DNA of 64,000 nucleotides from Carposina sasakii (lineage: Eukaryota > Arthropoda > Insecta > Lepidoptera > Carposinidae): assembly GCA_014607495.2 (NCBI GenBank), contig CP053157.1, forward strand, positions 8,866,001 through 8,930,000, written 5' to 3'. Position numbers and translations under genes: made by a program. The notes below the pieces were generated by a model. The model was not told the DNA's origin. It saw only the letters and a list, made by a program, of their open reading frames with translations, and did not search any database. This document shows positions 11,301 through 21,554 of the stretch, one piece after another (the first letter of the stretch is position 1; each line of letters opens with the position of its first letter).

Positions 11301-13572
11301 GGGATCTTAGTGTGGGACTAGGTTAATGTTTTTTTAAGTGTGTGAATATATTATAAAAACAATTGCAAATTAATCAATTTAGCTGTTATCTTAAGTAGGT
11401 ACCAATTTCTCTTTAGCATGTAACAACAATATTTACCTTTACTCCTATGTCGGCAGGGTAAGTTCTTCGGCAGATCAAGTGCCCTAACAATCCTTTTAAT
11501 ATCTGATACCCGTTCTTTAACCTTCTCTTGATGAGCTGTCAAATGGGCAGTGACAAATAGAAACGTGGATCCGAAAAGCGCGAACGAAATCGCCACAGCT
11601 CCCTTAGTACGAAAAGCGGTCCCTGGTCTAACTGATAAACTAGCATCTTCTGGTAATGAACAAAACCAAATCAGGTCTCTTCTAATGAATATAGTTAAAT
11701 GAATTGTTCCTGGAAAAAGTAACAACATTTTGGTTTTTGAAATAATTCTTAGAACAATATTTTTAAGGTGTCGGTTTAGATCCTAGGTTAATTCTGTAGT
11801 ATTAGTATTATTAAATCTAAAAATAAAAAAATATGTAAGCTTACCTAAATAGTAAGAATGTAATAGTATATGTGATGGCCCCAAAACCTCTTGTATTGTG
11901 ATCTCCCATTCAGTTCTCTCTGAGAAGGATTCCTGGGTTCCAATTGCAAAAATGTCTGGTACATGTTTCACATCATTAGGGAATATAAAATCTGCTAGTT
12001 CTCTGAAAAAAATATAAATAACATATAATAAATATATGAATTTGAATTGAATTTGAAAAAAAAACTTACCCAATTAGTAAATAATATTAAATCACAAAAA
12101 ACCTATAGGTATAGGTTGCATATTATGATTTTCCATGTTGCATTTATGGGGTATTAGTAAAGTTGTGTAGAATATTACATTTCCAATCATTTATTACAAA
12201 AATATATACATACGCTCAAATTGAGACACCTCCTTTTCTCAGTTGGTTAAGAAATAACCTTTTTCTTTTAAAGTTAACTTACCTAGGGGGAGCCTGGCCA
12301 TTCATATTCCATGAGCCAACAAATATCCTGACCTCCCTGTCAGGGAATACATGTTCCAATTCTGCAGCTCCAAGCAAGGAGTTGGAAGCAAGCCTTCCAT
12401 AGAGGTAGTTTCTAGAATGTTACATTATTTGCAATTATGATTTGGGTGTATTCAATTATGTATTTTCAATTTTGTTTAATGGCTAGGTACTATTGTGTCT
12501 GGGTGTATTCTTGATTTTAAGTAATAAATAAAATAGTTGAAAACACCTGCTAAAATTATCACTAAATTGTCTCTGTTATAATCACAAATACTTCTTTTCT
12601 TTTGTTGTATCAGTTTTAGACACATTTAATTAGTTATTGTTTAGATTAGATATGGTATTTTGTAAATTATAGTGTTCAGATTCACATTTAATTTAATCAC
12701 ATGAATAAATAAATACCTTTCCCTAGCTTCCTGTGTTGGAATGAGTCGAAGAACCTGTGCAGCAAGCAGGGAATTACGTGCCAAGCTGTCTGTACTGCCT
12801 GCTCGAGATGATCTTGTTATGGTAGATTTTGTCCTAATACACAAAAGGAATAAGATAATAATTTATAGGTTGATGGACCAAATATTATCGACATGTACTC
12901 AATAGTTAAGCAAATAAACACTCACCTTCTTTTACGGTCTAAAGAACTGCTTCTATCACTTTCAGGTGATGAATGATAAAAGGGTTTAGTATCAATGGTC
13001 ATTAAATGATCAGCTGACAATCTTTTAACAAACAACTTTGTTTTTGGCTTACTACCCTCAAATGAGCCAGAATGCTCAAAATACTTCCTAACGCCGTCTT
13101 GTGGAAACTTCACAGTTGCTTTGACAATCTCATCAGATTTCTTTAAGGAGTTTGAGTTTTCATACAAACTGTTTGCTGAGTTGTTGTTTGGACTGCATGT
13201 ATTGGAGTCGCCGTCGGTCCTGAACGGATGGCTTTCTACTAAACTCTTGGGACGAGATTTCTTGAAGAAGGTTTTGCAGCACTTCGGATTATTATCATCT
13301 CCATGGTGTCCATGGTCCGAATATTCGCCTGAGTTACAGAACACTTCCGAGCCCGAATTTCTATGATTGTCAGCATTTTCACCACTTGAATCGTTAAATT
13401 GCGCACTATGAGCTAGAAATGGATCAGCTGGCGATATGGGACGAGAAGTAGATTGACTGAATTCATCATTGGAATCAGTATCTACATAGCAGCCAACTTT
13501 AGGCGATTTTTTAACAAATAAACGCTTACGTAGTGATAGCTTCTGTTTGGTCCTGGTTGGCGAGGTGGTCAT
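8382..13572 (-). CDS. INPP5E: INPP5E-type inositol polyphosphate 5-phosphatase (type IV), ten exons, CaaX-ended
   Basis: Exons: 13572-12926, 12833-12717, 12411-12283, 12002-11845, 11709-11437, 10450-10350, 10087-9962, 9557-9443, 9197-9059, 8496-8382. All joints keep phase and sum to 1920 nt (639 aa), close to human INPP5E (644). Residues 1-215 are a Ser/Lys-rich disordered tail. The catalytic domain follows: [13 protein letters not shown] (about 281-293), FAIGTQE with metal-binding Glu322, FWCGDLNFR (about 451-459), FPPTYK (512-517), RAPAYTDRI (532-540) and SDHKPV (583-588). The protein ends CSIQ, a CaaX box suited to farnesylation. The family removes the 5-phosphate from PI(4,5)P2 and PI(3,4,5)P3 and acts at cilia and Golgi; the prenyl tail anchors it in membrane. 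All catalytic motifs are intact. The start is the first ATG of the long open first exon. Transcription runs leftward. Confidence 0.93.
8650..8790. other. GC-rich island in the last intron of the INPP5E gene, possible cassette exon
   Basis: The segment between the last two INPP5E exons is strikingly GC-rich against its AT-rich flanks. On the minus strand it has possible acceptors (...gggctag near 8780 and ...gaggtag near 8755) and a possible donor (GCA then gtaaca) near 8667. Including it would add a few to about 25 residues and a stop, removing the CaaX box. Neither acceptor has a strong pyrimidine tract, so this may instead be a CpG-rich regulatory element or a decayed insert. Confidence 0.3.
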
Positions 13573-14173
13573 TATCGGCTTTAATACACCAGAACAATGA
13601 TTTTATGTTACTAAATTACATTTTTTAATAAATAAAGTTATCATAACCTATTACGTCTAGAAATGACATTTTGCGTTGAGGGAACTGTCAAAAGTTATCA
13701 AACTGTTGCTGAAACGCTGACTAAATTTTCCGAAGAAAATTCAGCAAAATCAAACTAAAACAGTCCAATATACTGAGCAAACTCTAATACAAAATGAAAT
13801 ACATATTTTACAAAATATTTCTAAAACAAACTAAATAATATTATCAACAGAGTTTCTATGACAACCAACCAATGCACAAATTCATAACAAAACGCAGTGC
13901 ACCTAATGGGGAAGTGATCGTTAAATATGGGTCTGGGTCTCTGATGGTCTCTGATGAATGGACTGGGGTACACCAATGTTAAACCATGGTAATTTTATGC
14001 GTATTACGTATAAAAATCTAATAGCCACGATGGTTTTTAATCATACCTATTCCTTACAGGTCAATGTTTTGTTTGCGAGAAATTAAAACATTTTATTGTA
14101 AATAGTATTGCGGGATATACATATTGCCTCGTGATTGCCTCACACTATGATCAGCCGTAACAATGATACGGGG

Positions 14174-14206
14174 CCCCTAACGTGTCGCCCTTCGACACGT
14201 CAGGGG
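14174..14206. other. Strong 14-bp hairpin
   Basis: The arms cccctaacgtgtcg and cgacacgtcagggg are inverted copies with one mismatch around a 5-base loop. It lies in the INPP5E to Ly6 intergenic part, about 600 bp upstream of the INPP5E start. Function unknown; it could mark the end of a mobile element. Confidence 0.6.
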
Positions 14207-14482
14207 CTTCGTTGCTTCACGCTTTACTACAGATTTCGTATCCATTTCCATGATGCTTTAGCACCATTTATTTGGCACCTTAGGTACTGACATATGAAAT
14301 CGCAAATATCTCTAGTTATCCACGAGGTATGGTGCTGATTTTTTTTTTGTAGATAGACATAATAGTGAGTAATTTAATTATTAGTATAAAAAATTACGTG
14401 TCTGAAATTGTGCACTTTTCTTTTAAAAAAATATTACCTAAAATTTGATTTTAAAAAAAATTCATTAAATCACCTGCACATA

Positions 14483-14946
14483 TACAGGGTGTTTGTGAAA
14501 TCCAGGCAAATATTGATACCATGAGTTCAGACCATGATTCTGATGCGGAAAACACCGAATCTTTTCGAGGGAAAATTCCAAAATTTTCCTATTTAAAAAA
14601 AATATTTTCAGGAAAAAAATATTTTTGTTGGTTTAATGGGATAAAAATAAATTTTAACCAAAATATGATTATAAAAAAGGTGGCCTAAAAAATTTCAAAT
14701 AACTGATCAACCCTAATGGAGAGTCACAAGTGATCCAAAAAACAGCAATGTGTCACACAATAACTAATAAGCCTATTTAATTTGTCACAGGATCGCCCGA
14801 TGCAATTCGCGCGGAGACCAAAGATCACTGAAAATCAATCAAATCAAAAATACATTTCCTGCGAGTAATAACATTGTCGTATAACTCAACACAATGGTAC
14901 TTATTCAGCATTTCAGTATTTGCCTGGCTGTCACCCACATCCTGTA
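14483..14946. mobile_element. MITE ending acagggtg...caccctgt type, intact copy
   Basis: The ends tacagggtgtttgtgaaatcc and (inverted) agtatttgcctggctgtcac.cacatcctgta define it. Inner text such as agtcacaagtgatcc and ggatcgcccgatgcaattc recurs inverted at about 30985-31950, where it is split by other insertions. Confidence 0.65.
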
Positions 14947-15711
14947 TTGTAATTTATACTGAAATATGCGCAATACGATGAAATATTATGGTATAATTTT
15001 TTTTTATGTCAAACTCCATTAATAAGAGTACAATATATTTTTTTCATTTTTCGACCCACCAAAAACTGGCTACTTTAATATTTTTTTTCTCGGAAACTAT
15101 CAATAATTCATATGTAGTTTGTTCTAGCAAATTGTTTCTCTCGTCAAACTACGTCGATATACGGGAACAGCTAGAGATGTCCATTTTTCGGGGTCTTCGG
15201 AACACTGTTATAAATTCACAGTAGAGCCTGTTGAAGTCATTGGCAACTTATGTGTGTGCTGAAAACGATAAAAATTTCGCGCTCGCTTCGCTCGCGTCAT
15301 TTTATCAATTGATACAAATGTATCTACAATTTTGGTAGAAATTGGTGGGACAAAATAAACCTATTAGTATGTTTCTTTTTGAGGGAGTCCGGGAAAAATA
15401 TAAATTTATGATATAATTAATGATTTCGCGAATTGCATTACAGAATAAATGTAATTGATATGATTGTGAACTAAATTAGCGTATTGAATTACAAAGGTCT
15501 GTAGGGGCGGCAAAAATTGAATAGCCTACTGGCGGAAAATTTGTAAATCCGCCACTGTTACAGGTAAGTACTTATCACACTGTATCCCATCGTCATGCGC
15601 CACCGCTCCTTGCACGGTTGTTTAAACTCTAACCAACTTATTTACCATGTCGTTTTAACTATCTGCTATAAAATAAAAGTAACAATAACAACAATAGGCT
15701 TATTACCTAAT

Positions 15712-18700
15712 TTAATTAAGAATTACTAGTAATCCATACAAAATGAAAAGGAACCAGGTTATCTTCGTAACCGTCGCTCCTCCTGTACCTGGCACCAGAA
15801 GGTTCACTCCAACATACTCCGGGGTTGGCGATAAACTACCGCCTACCACTGATTGGATACCATTACCTTAAATAAAAAAACTTTGAATAAAAACTCTTAA
15901 GTACATAGGTATTTTAGGGAACTTTTTACTTGTTAGACAGTAGGTAGGTACATAAGATGTGACGAACTCCCTTGCACTTAATTAAAATGTCTCCGACCGA
16001 ATTTCCCAGAAGATATTATATTTAGTGTGTGCGCAAACTCAGGTGCACTCTCTATTCCACTCTCTATTCACACTCATAGTCCTATGAGACGGATAGCCGA
16101 TACGACCGATGAGAGATCAGGCGCAGGACTAAATAGGCATCTGCTCTATCCGTATATTAAATAAATTCAGTGGTAGATATTACAGGCCCGTGACTGGGAT
16201 CGAACCTACGCCCCCCGATTGAAAGGTAGGTACCCAAGATAACCTCATACCATACATAACCCAGAAGCGTTGTTACCAAACCGGTAACTCTGAGTAAGTA
16301 GTTTATGTTATGCAGGGCCGGATTTAGAGGTCCGGAGGCCTCGGGGCAACAAAGGAGCGGGAGGCCCCCTTGCCCCAAATTATTTAATTAATTTGAATAC
16401 AGAATAATATAATCATGTATGTACAAAGTACTGTAAGTAAAGATAAAAGAGCAAAAAAAAATATGAAAGGAAAAGATGTTTACTAACTAGTTGGAATTCG
16501 AAATATTTTTTTCCGAAATCTCTATTGTGTGTCCCGTTTGTGGAGGCCCTGGGGCTTTCGCCCCAGTTGCCCTACCCTAAATCCGGCCCTGATGTTATGT
16601 ACCTACGTAAGTATTAATTTACCAGTATTGCATAAGTCGTTAGTGCAGGCTCTGTAATAAGTTCTGAACGTGGAATCTGTGATATCATGGTTAAGATAAT
16701 CTGGCTCTTGTTCACATCCACGTACAAAACTAGCCACCACTCCTGTTGGGTCCTATAACAATAAAAAAACACATAAGCATGAACGTATAAAGAACAACGG
16801 ACGTAATGCTGTCACTGCACAGATTGAAGCACCAAAATGGCGGCGCGTTGGGCATGTGTGCGTATTTTCCAGTAGGCGCTATATATCTCTTCTTCTATCT
16901 TTATTCTATATTACATACGGCTGAACCGATTTCGATGCAGTTTTCAGGAATATATTGTGACAGGTCCTACTAACATATAGGCCACTTTTTGCCCAGGGAA
17001 AATATTTTTATCGTGCAAGTAATTTCGACATTCACAAACTTTCGTTTTAATTCTAGGTCTAAGTCACGCGGACGCGAGTCGCGGGCGTCCACTAGTAGGG
17101 TATCTATTATAAACGCAAAAGTTCAATGTGAGGATGTATGTATATAGGTATATATGTTTGTCCAGCTGTTTTTACGTGCTCTCTATCCATTCATCCATAC
17201 TCACAAACTTTCGCGTTTATAATATTAGTAGGATTCAGTAGGTCACGCTACTATCTGTTTTTCATAACCCTTCCACGAAATAACTACCACGCGAGCGGAG
17301 CCGCGGGCAACAGCTATTAAATATTGATATACAGGTAATGGATTTTTAGAAAGTGCTTATCATGTTGAATAACTTTTCCTAAGACGGTATTTTCATATCT
17401 CTCAAAATTTAGCTGGGCTGTTAAACTTCACAATAATAGCTTATCATGCTACATTAAGACGGTATTTTCATATCTCTCAGAATATCAGGCAGTCACAATT
17501 TTTTTCTTTCATATCATTTCTACGTATTTTATTCTTTCATACATATTTTTTGGATAACTTAGTTTACGCAGCGCACGCAACGGAAGTCTCCAAAGTTGAA
17601 TAATTTTCCCCGTTTTTTCCACATTTTCCTCTTATTCTTCGTCCCTATTGGTCCCTGGAAAATATTTTTATCCAACACAAAAGAATCAGATAATTTCAAT
17701 CAAACAAACAAACAAACAAACTCTTCAGACATTTCGTCCGCGTGGACTGCAGAAAAATAAAAATGTTGAAATCACCTGGAAAATATTTTTTACCGGTTTA
17801 ATTAATAAAAACAAAAATCCAGGGTGTCAGCTAACTCCATACAAAATTTAATTTAAATCGCTCCAACCGTTTTTACGCGGAAGAGTAACAAACATCCATC
17901 CATACTCACAAACTTTCGCGTTTATATATTATCGATTCCCATTCGGGTGAAGAATTTTTTCCATTTTCTTTATTAATAATTTTATATTATATTATTAGAA
18001 AGTGCTTATCATGCTGAGCAACTTTTCCTAAGACGGTATTTTCATATCTCTCAAAGTTTAGCTGGGCTGCTAAGGGTTCTGCATCAGGCAGTCTAGACCA
18101 ATTTTTTTCTTTCATATCATTTCTACGTCATTTTATTCTTTCATAATATTTTTTTGGAAACTTGAACCGTTTACGCAGCGCACGAACGGAAGTCTCCAAA
18201 GGAATTTTTCCCCGTTTTTTCCACATTTTCCTCTTATTCTTCGTCCCTATTGGTCGCATGTGATGATATATAGCCTAAGCCTTCCTCGATAAATGGACTA
18301 TCCAACACAAAAAGAATTTTTTAATTCGACCCAGAGTTCCGGAATTAGCGCGTTCAACAAACAAACAAACAAACAAACAAACTTTCAGCTTTATAATAAT
18401 ATATAATATTATATTAATATATTATATTATATTATTATATAGTATAGATTACTACGGCTGCATTTCGATCAGTTTTCAAATATTGGGTATAACATATAGG
18501 CCACTTTTTGCCCAGGGAAAATATTTTTATCCCGGTAATTTCACATTTTGCAGCACGCGGACGGAGTCGCGGGCGTCCACTAGTAGGTATCTATTATAAA
18601 CGCAAAAGTTTGTGAGGATGTATGTATATATATGTTTGTTGCTCTTTCACGCAAAACTACTTAATGGATTTTGATGAAACTTCACAATAATAGCCTACAT

Positions 18701-19987
18701 TATCAGAATAACACATACTTAGGCTACTTTTTTCCCTGGAAAATATTTTTATCTCAGATAATTTCGACATTTTGTTTTGTGTGCAGTCCACGCGGACAGA
18801 GTCGCGGGTGTGCACTAGTACCAAAGTTCATAAATAAGTAAAGAGTAGGTTCATGAATAAGTAAGATAAAACCTTGGAGGCCCAGTCGTACATAGGTATA
18901 AGTACCTACCTACACATAAACAAGGCTGTGTTCCCGAAATCGGATAGCAAGAACTGCCAGATCTTAAGGAAGATCCTAGCGCCTTACATGTGTATAGCCG
19001 CAAGTCTTTAAAAACTCAGAAAGCAAATTAATAAAGATAAAATATTTTTTGGCATCGCAATATCATCTTCATCAAAAGGTGTCAGGTCGAAGGTACCGAT
19101 GTTTTTGTAGTAAATTATAGGTACTTACTATAAATTCTTGCCGCACGATTGTACAATACGTGTAGGAGCAATCCACGGTAAGTGTCGAGTCATCCACCGT
19201 GAGACAGGACTGATCCGAATCCACAGAAGTGTAAGTGCAAGCATAGCATCGTAGGTTACCTGAAGAGAGTTTTAGGTAGCGGATTCACTTTAATATAGAC
19301 GACACGCTACTCCATACTTTACATCGTCTTGTACAATGTCTTTGGCAGTCGAAGAGAAAACTTCTGGAATACTTCAAACGGCTGTGTTGCCAAGTTGAGA
19401 TAGCCAGTAGATACCTACTAGGTATAAGATTATGAAGGGTGTATACCCACGTTTGGCATAGCGGCTCCAGATGTAAAAGATCAGTAACAAGTTGCTAGCT
19501 GATTGTTCTCAGTTCCCTAAGAAAACCCCCGAGTTCCTAAGTCCACATTTACGTAAGTATCTACGACATTACTTCTATGCTGCTCTGGGAGTGAAAAAAA
19601 AGTATAATACTACAGCTGCTACTCTTCCCGGGCATACTGTACAAGTCAGTAGAGGGACAGGAGGGTTTTGGTGTTTTGTAGGCGATGGGCTGACTAGGTG
19701 TCACTACTAACCGAACTTGTATATCTCAACTATACCCTCAAAATTGGTTAGAAGTAGGCATCCGTGTGGTTCTATCGGCCCTTGGTGCTCTGCCTACCCC
19801 ATAAGGGATAAAGGCGTGATTATAATATGTAGGTTATATGTATCTACGACATGCACGGAATGTGAACAGCTAATATATTCTAGTAAAGCCCCGTATCAGC
19901 ACAGATTTTTTTTAATTGTAGGTACATACCGTAGGCTTTGCCACACACTGCACTAAAAATTAACGAAACAAATAATTTGATATTCAT
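15712..19987 (-). CDS. Ly6/uPAR-domain GPI-anchored surface protein, four exons
   Basis: Exons: 19987-19930, 19259-19129, 16752-16623, 15866-15712; phases agree and the sum is 474 nt (157 aa). It begins with a signal peptide (MNIKLFVSLIFSAVCGKAYG). The mature part opens LRCYACTY and has eight cysteines: CxxC at the start, SC, DC, YC, GC, then AC and LC in CTNDLCN, the closing signature of the three-finger Ly6 fold. The C-terminal exon gives a small-residue stretch and a hydrophobic tail (ITWFLFILYGLLVIL), as expected for GPI-anchor addition. Insect relatives act in septate-junction assembly, channel trafficking or sleep regulation, but I cannot assign it to one. Introns 2 and 3 are full of transposable elements, including a clean hAT MITE. 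Complete and apparently intact. Confidence 0.88.
16313..16591. mobile_element. hAT-type MITE with perfect 15-bp ends and 8-bp target duplication
   Basis: The terminal inverted repeats CAGGGCCGGATTTAG and CTAAATCCGGCCCTG bound a 279-bp element. The 8-mer ATGTTATG stands directly outside both ends (16305-16312 and 16592-16599). These are the hallmarks of the hAT superfamily. It lies in intron 3 of the Ly6 gene. Confidence 0.92.
16895..18820. mobile_element. Cluster of Helitron-like and related repeats in Ly6 intron 2
   Basis: Helitron-like units lie at about 16895-17098, 17112-17318, 18440-18590 and 18590-18818, with a partial at 17870-17935. Each has the ccacgcgga.g..gtcgcggg hairpin and an actagta end. 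Between them are two direct copies of another repeat (17348-17640 and 17998-18250), aaacaaacaaac stretches and an AT microsatellite at about 18385-18440. Confidence 0.65.
19570..19839 (+). mobile_element. SINE (family F) with 13-bp target-site duplication
   Basis: The 13-mer GTATCTACGACAT occurs at 19557-19569 and again at 19840-19852, directly flanking a 270-bp segment. Removing the segment rejoins a family A repeat (tatctacgacat then gcacgg). The body includes gtactgtacaagtc-like text, ggtgttttgtaggcgatggg and the tail ataaggcgtgattata. The long duplication implies LINE-driven insertion. A second copy is at 31326-31810. It lies in intron 1 of the Ly6 gene. Confidence 0.85.
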
Positions 19988-21554
19988 TGCAAGACAACTA
20001 ATATAGTGTTAGAAGCCAGCTAAGTATTTGCACCATATAAAAACAAAGCTAATTTGCTTGCTATTTTACGTATAATAAAGGACTGTTCTACAATAACATT
20101 ATCTTATCAGATAATTCCGACATCATCATTAAATCAGTTCACATCGATTACTCGGTACCTACCACCTATCGCATTAATAAGTATTATGCCTATATCTATA
20201 CCAAAATCTATGGAAACCGCAAACCTGTGATACAAATAGTTATAAGTACTAAACTCATACACTCTAGTCGTACTAGCACTACACTAACTTAGCAATCATT
20301 GAATCAAACTCAAACAGCAATCAACCATTGAATATCTTGCCAAAGAAGACAAAGCAACCTACTTTAATATCTCAACTATTCTCAACCAAGTGCTCTCAAA
20401 AGGTTATACCTAAAAATACAAACCACCTCACAGTTTCTGATGTTGGCATGGCTCTTCTTCTTGACTGACCTACCTACGTTCCTAACTTTTGTGTGATATG
20501 TTTTTAAAATTAAAAGTTTTGGTATTTATGAGTGAATATTAGGTGACGCCTCCTACCTTAGACCACTACATACTGCTTTTCCAATATAAATTATTTCTTA
20601 GAGCTACAGCAGGAACCAAGTGCTTAAACTAATCGTCTGCGATTATCATACTTAATTACTGCTTCTCAAACTCTACGTTGAGTTAAAGCTTCGTCTTAAC
20701 GTTGTGTTGCTCAATTTTTTAAATCACAAATACTTTAACAGACCTACCGTAGGTTTCTAGCCTAGGTTTCAAGAAGGCCGATCTGTGCTAGACGTCTGAT
20801 GACAGATATTCAGATGTTAACAGTCTATTAGAATTTTGGGTTTCCCGAACTCTGACCAACGGTTTACCGTCGCGTCGTTTTATTTATAAATGAGCCACAT
20901 TTTCTTCGCAAAAGCAGGACTGAGACAGGTTATAAATTTAAGGAAAAAATATTAGATTTAGAATTAAAAACTTAAAGACCGTACAGCAGAACATTCTATT
21001 TTGTAACGTTACCTTGCATACCGCTCGGTGTAGGTAATGGATTCGCTAAAGTGGCAGTTCTCGTCGATTCCATAACCTGTTTAACAGGACATCAGCAAAG
21101 ATTGACAGACTGCCTGGCTGCGAGCTAGACAGGTTTCAAGAATCTCGGAGAAACTCACTTTACGCGCGTGTGTTTTGCCCAAAGACCTTGCATCAAATAT
21201 GCATCGGGCATTTGCTTTGCTGATGACATGCTAGAAAGGTTACGAAAAGATCAGACGATATTGGACAGATATCTTATTTAGACTGATATCTTTTTAGTTA
21301 ATTTTAATTAATTGGGCATCTCATTATTAAAATAATGTGACAGGTTTTACAAGTTTAATGTTTAAGGTTCCTTTATTGATCTATCAATCTTTTTTAGTAC
21401 TTATGTCTTAGCTAGAAGTTCGATTTCATTGCACTATTCGACATAACAGAGTTATCAAATAACGTTAGAACCGAGATGTCGCTCTACATATACTGCTACT
21501 ACCTAATGGAATCTCGCTTCCACAATGGAAAGTTTATATTTCGTCTACGTCTCT

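Larger units (their letters stand above)
13573..15711. other. INPP5E 5' flank and INPP5E-Ly6 intergenic region
   Basis: The interval contains the INPP5E promoter by position, the hairpin at 14174-14206 and the MITE at 14483-14946. The remainder is AT-rich with no exon I can support. Confidence 0.55.

Noticed and set aside
13121..13366. 81-codon plus-strand frame
   Set aside because: Antisense shadow of the first INPP5E exon, which has clear sense coding and splice sites on the minus strand.
16190..16245. Possible tRNA on the minus strand with a GGTTCGATCCC box
   Set aside because: No matching acceptor stem or A box arrangement; looks like a tRNA-derived SINE remnant.
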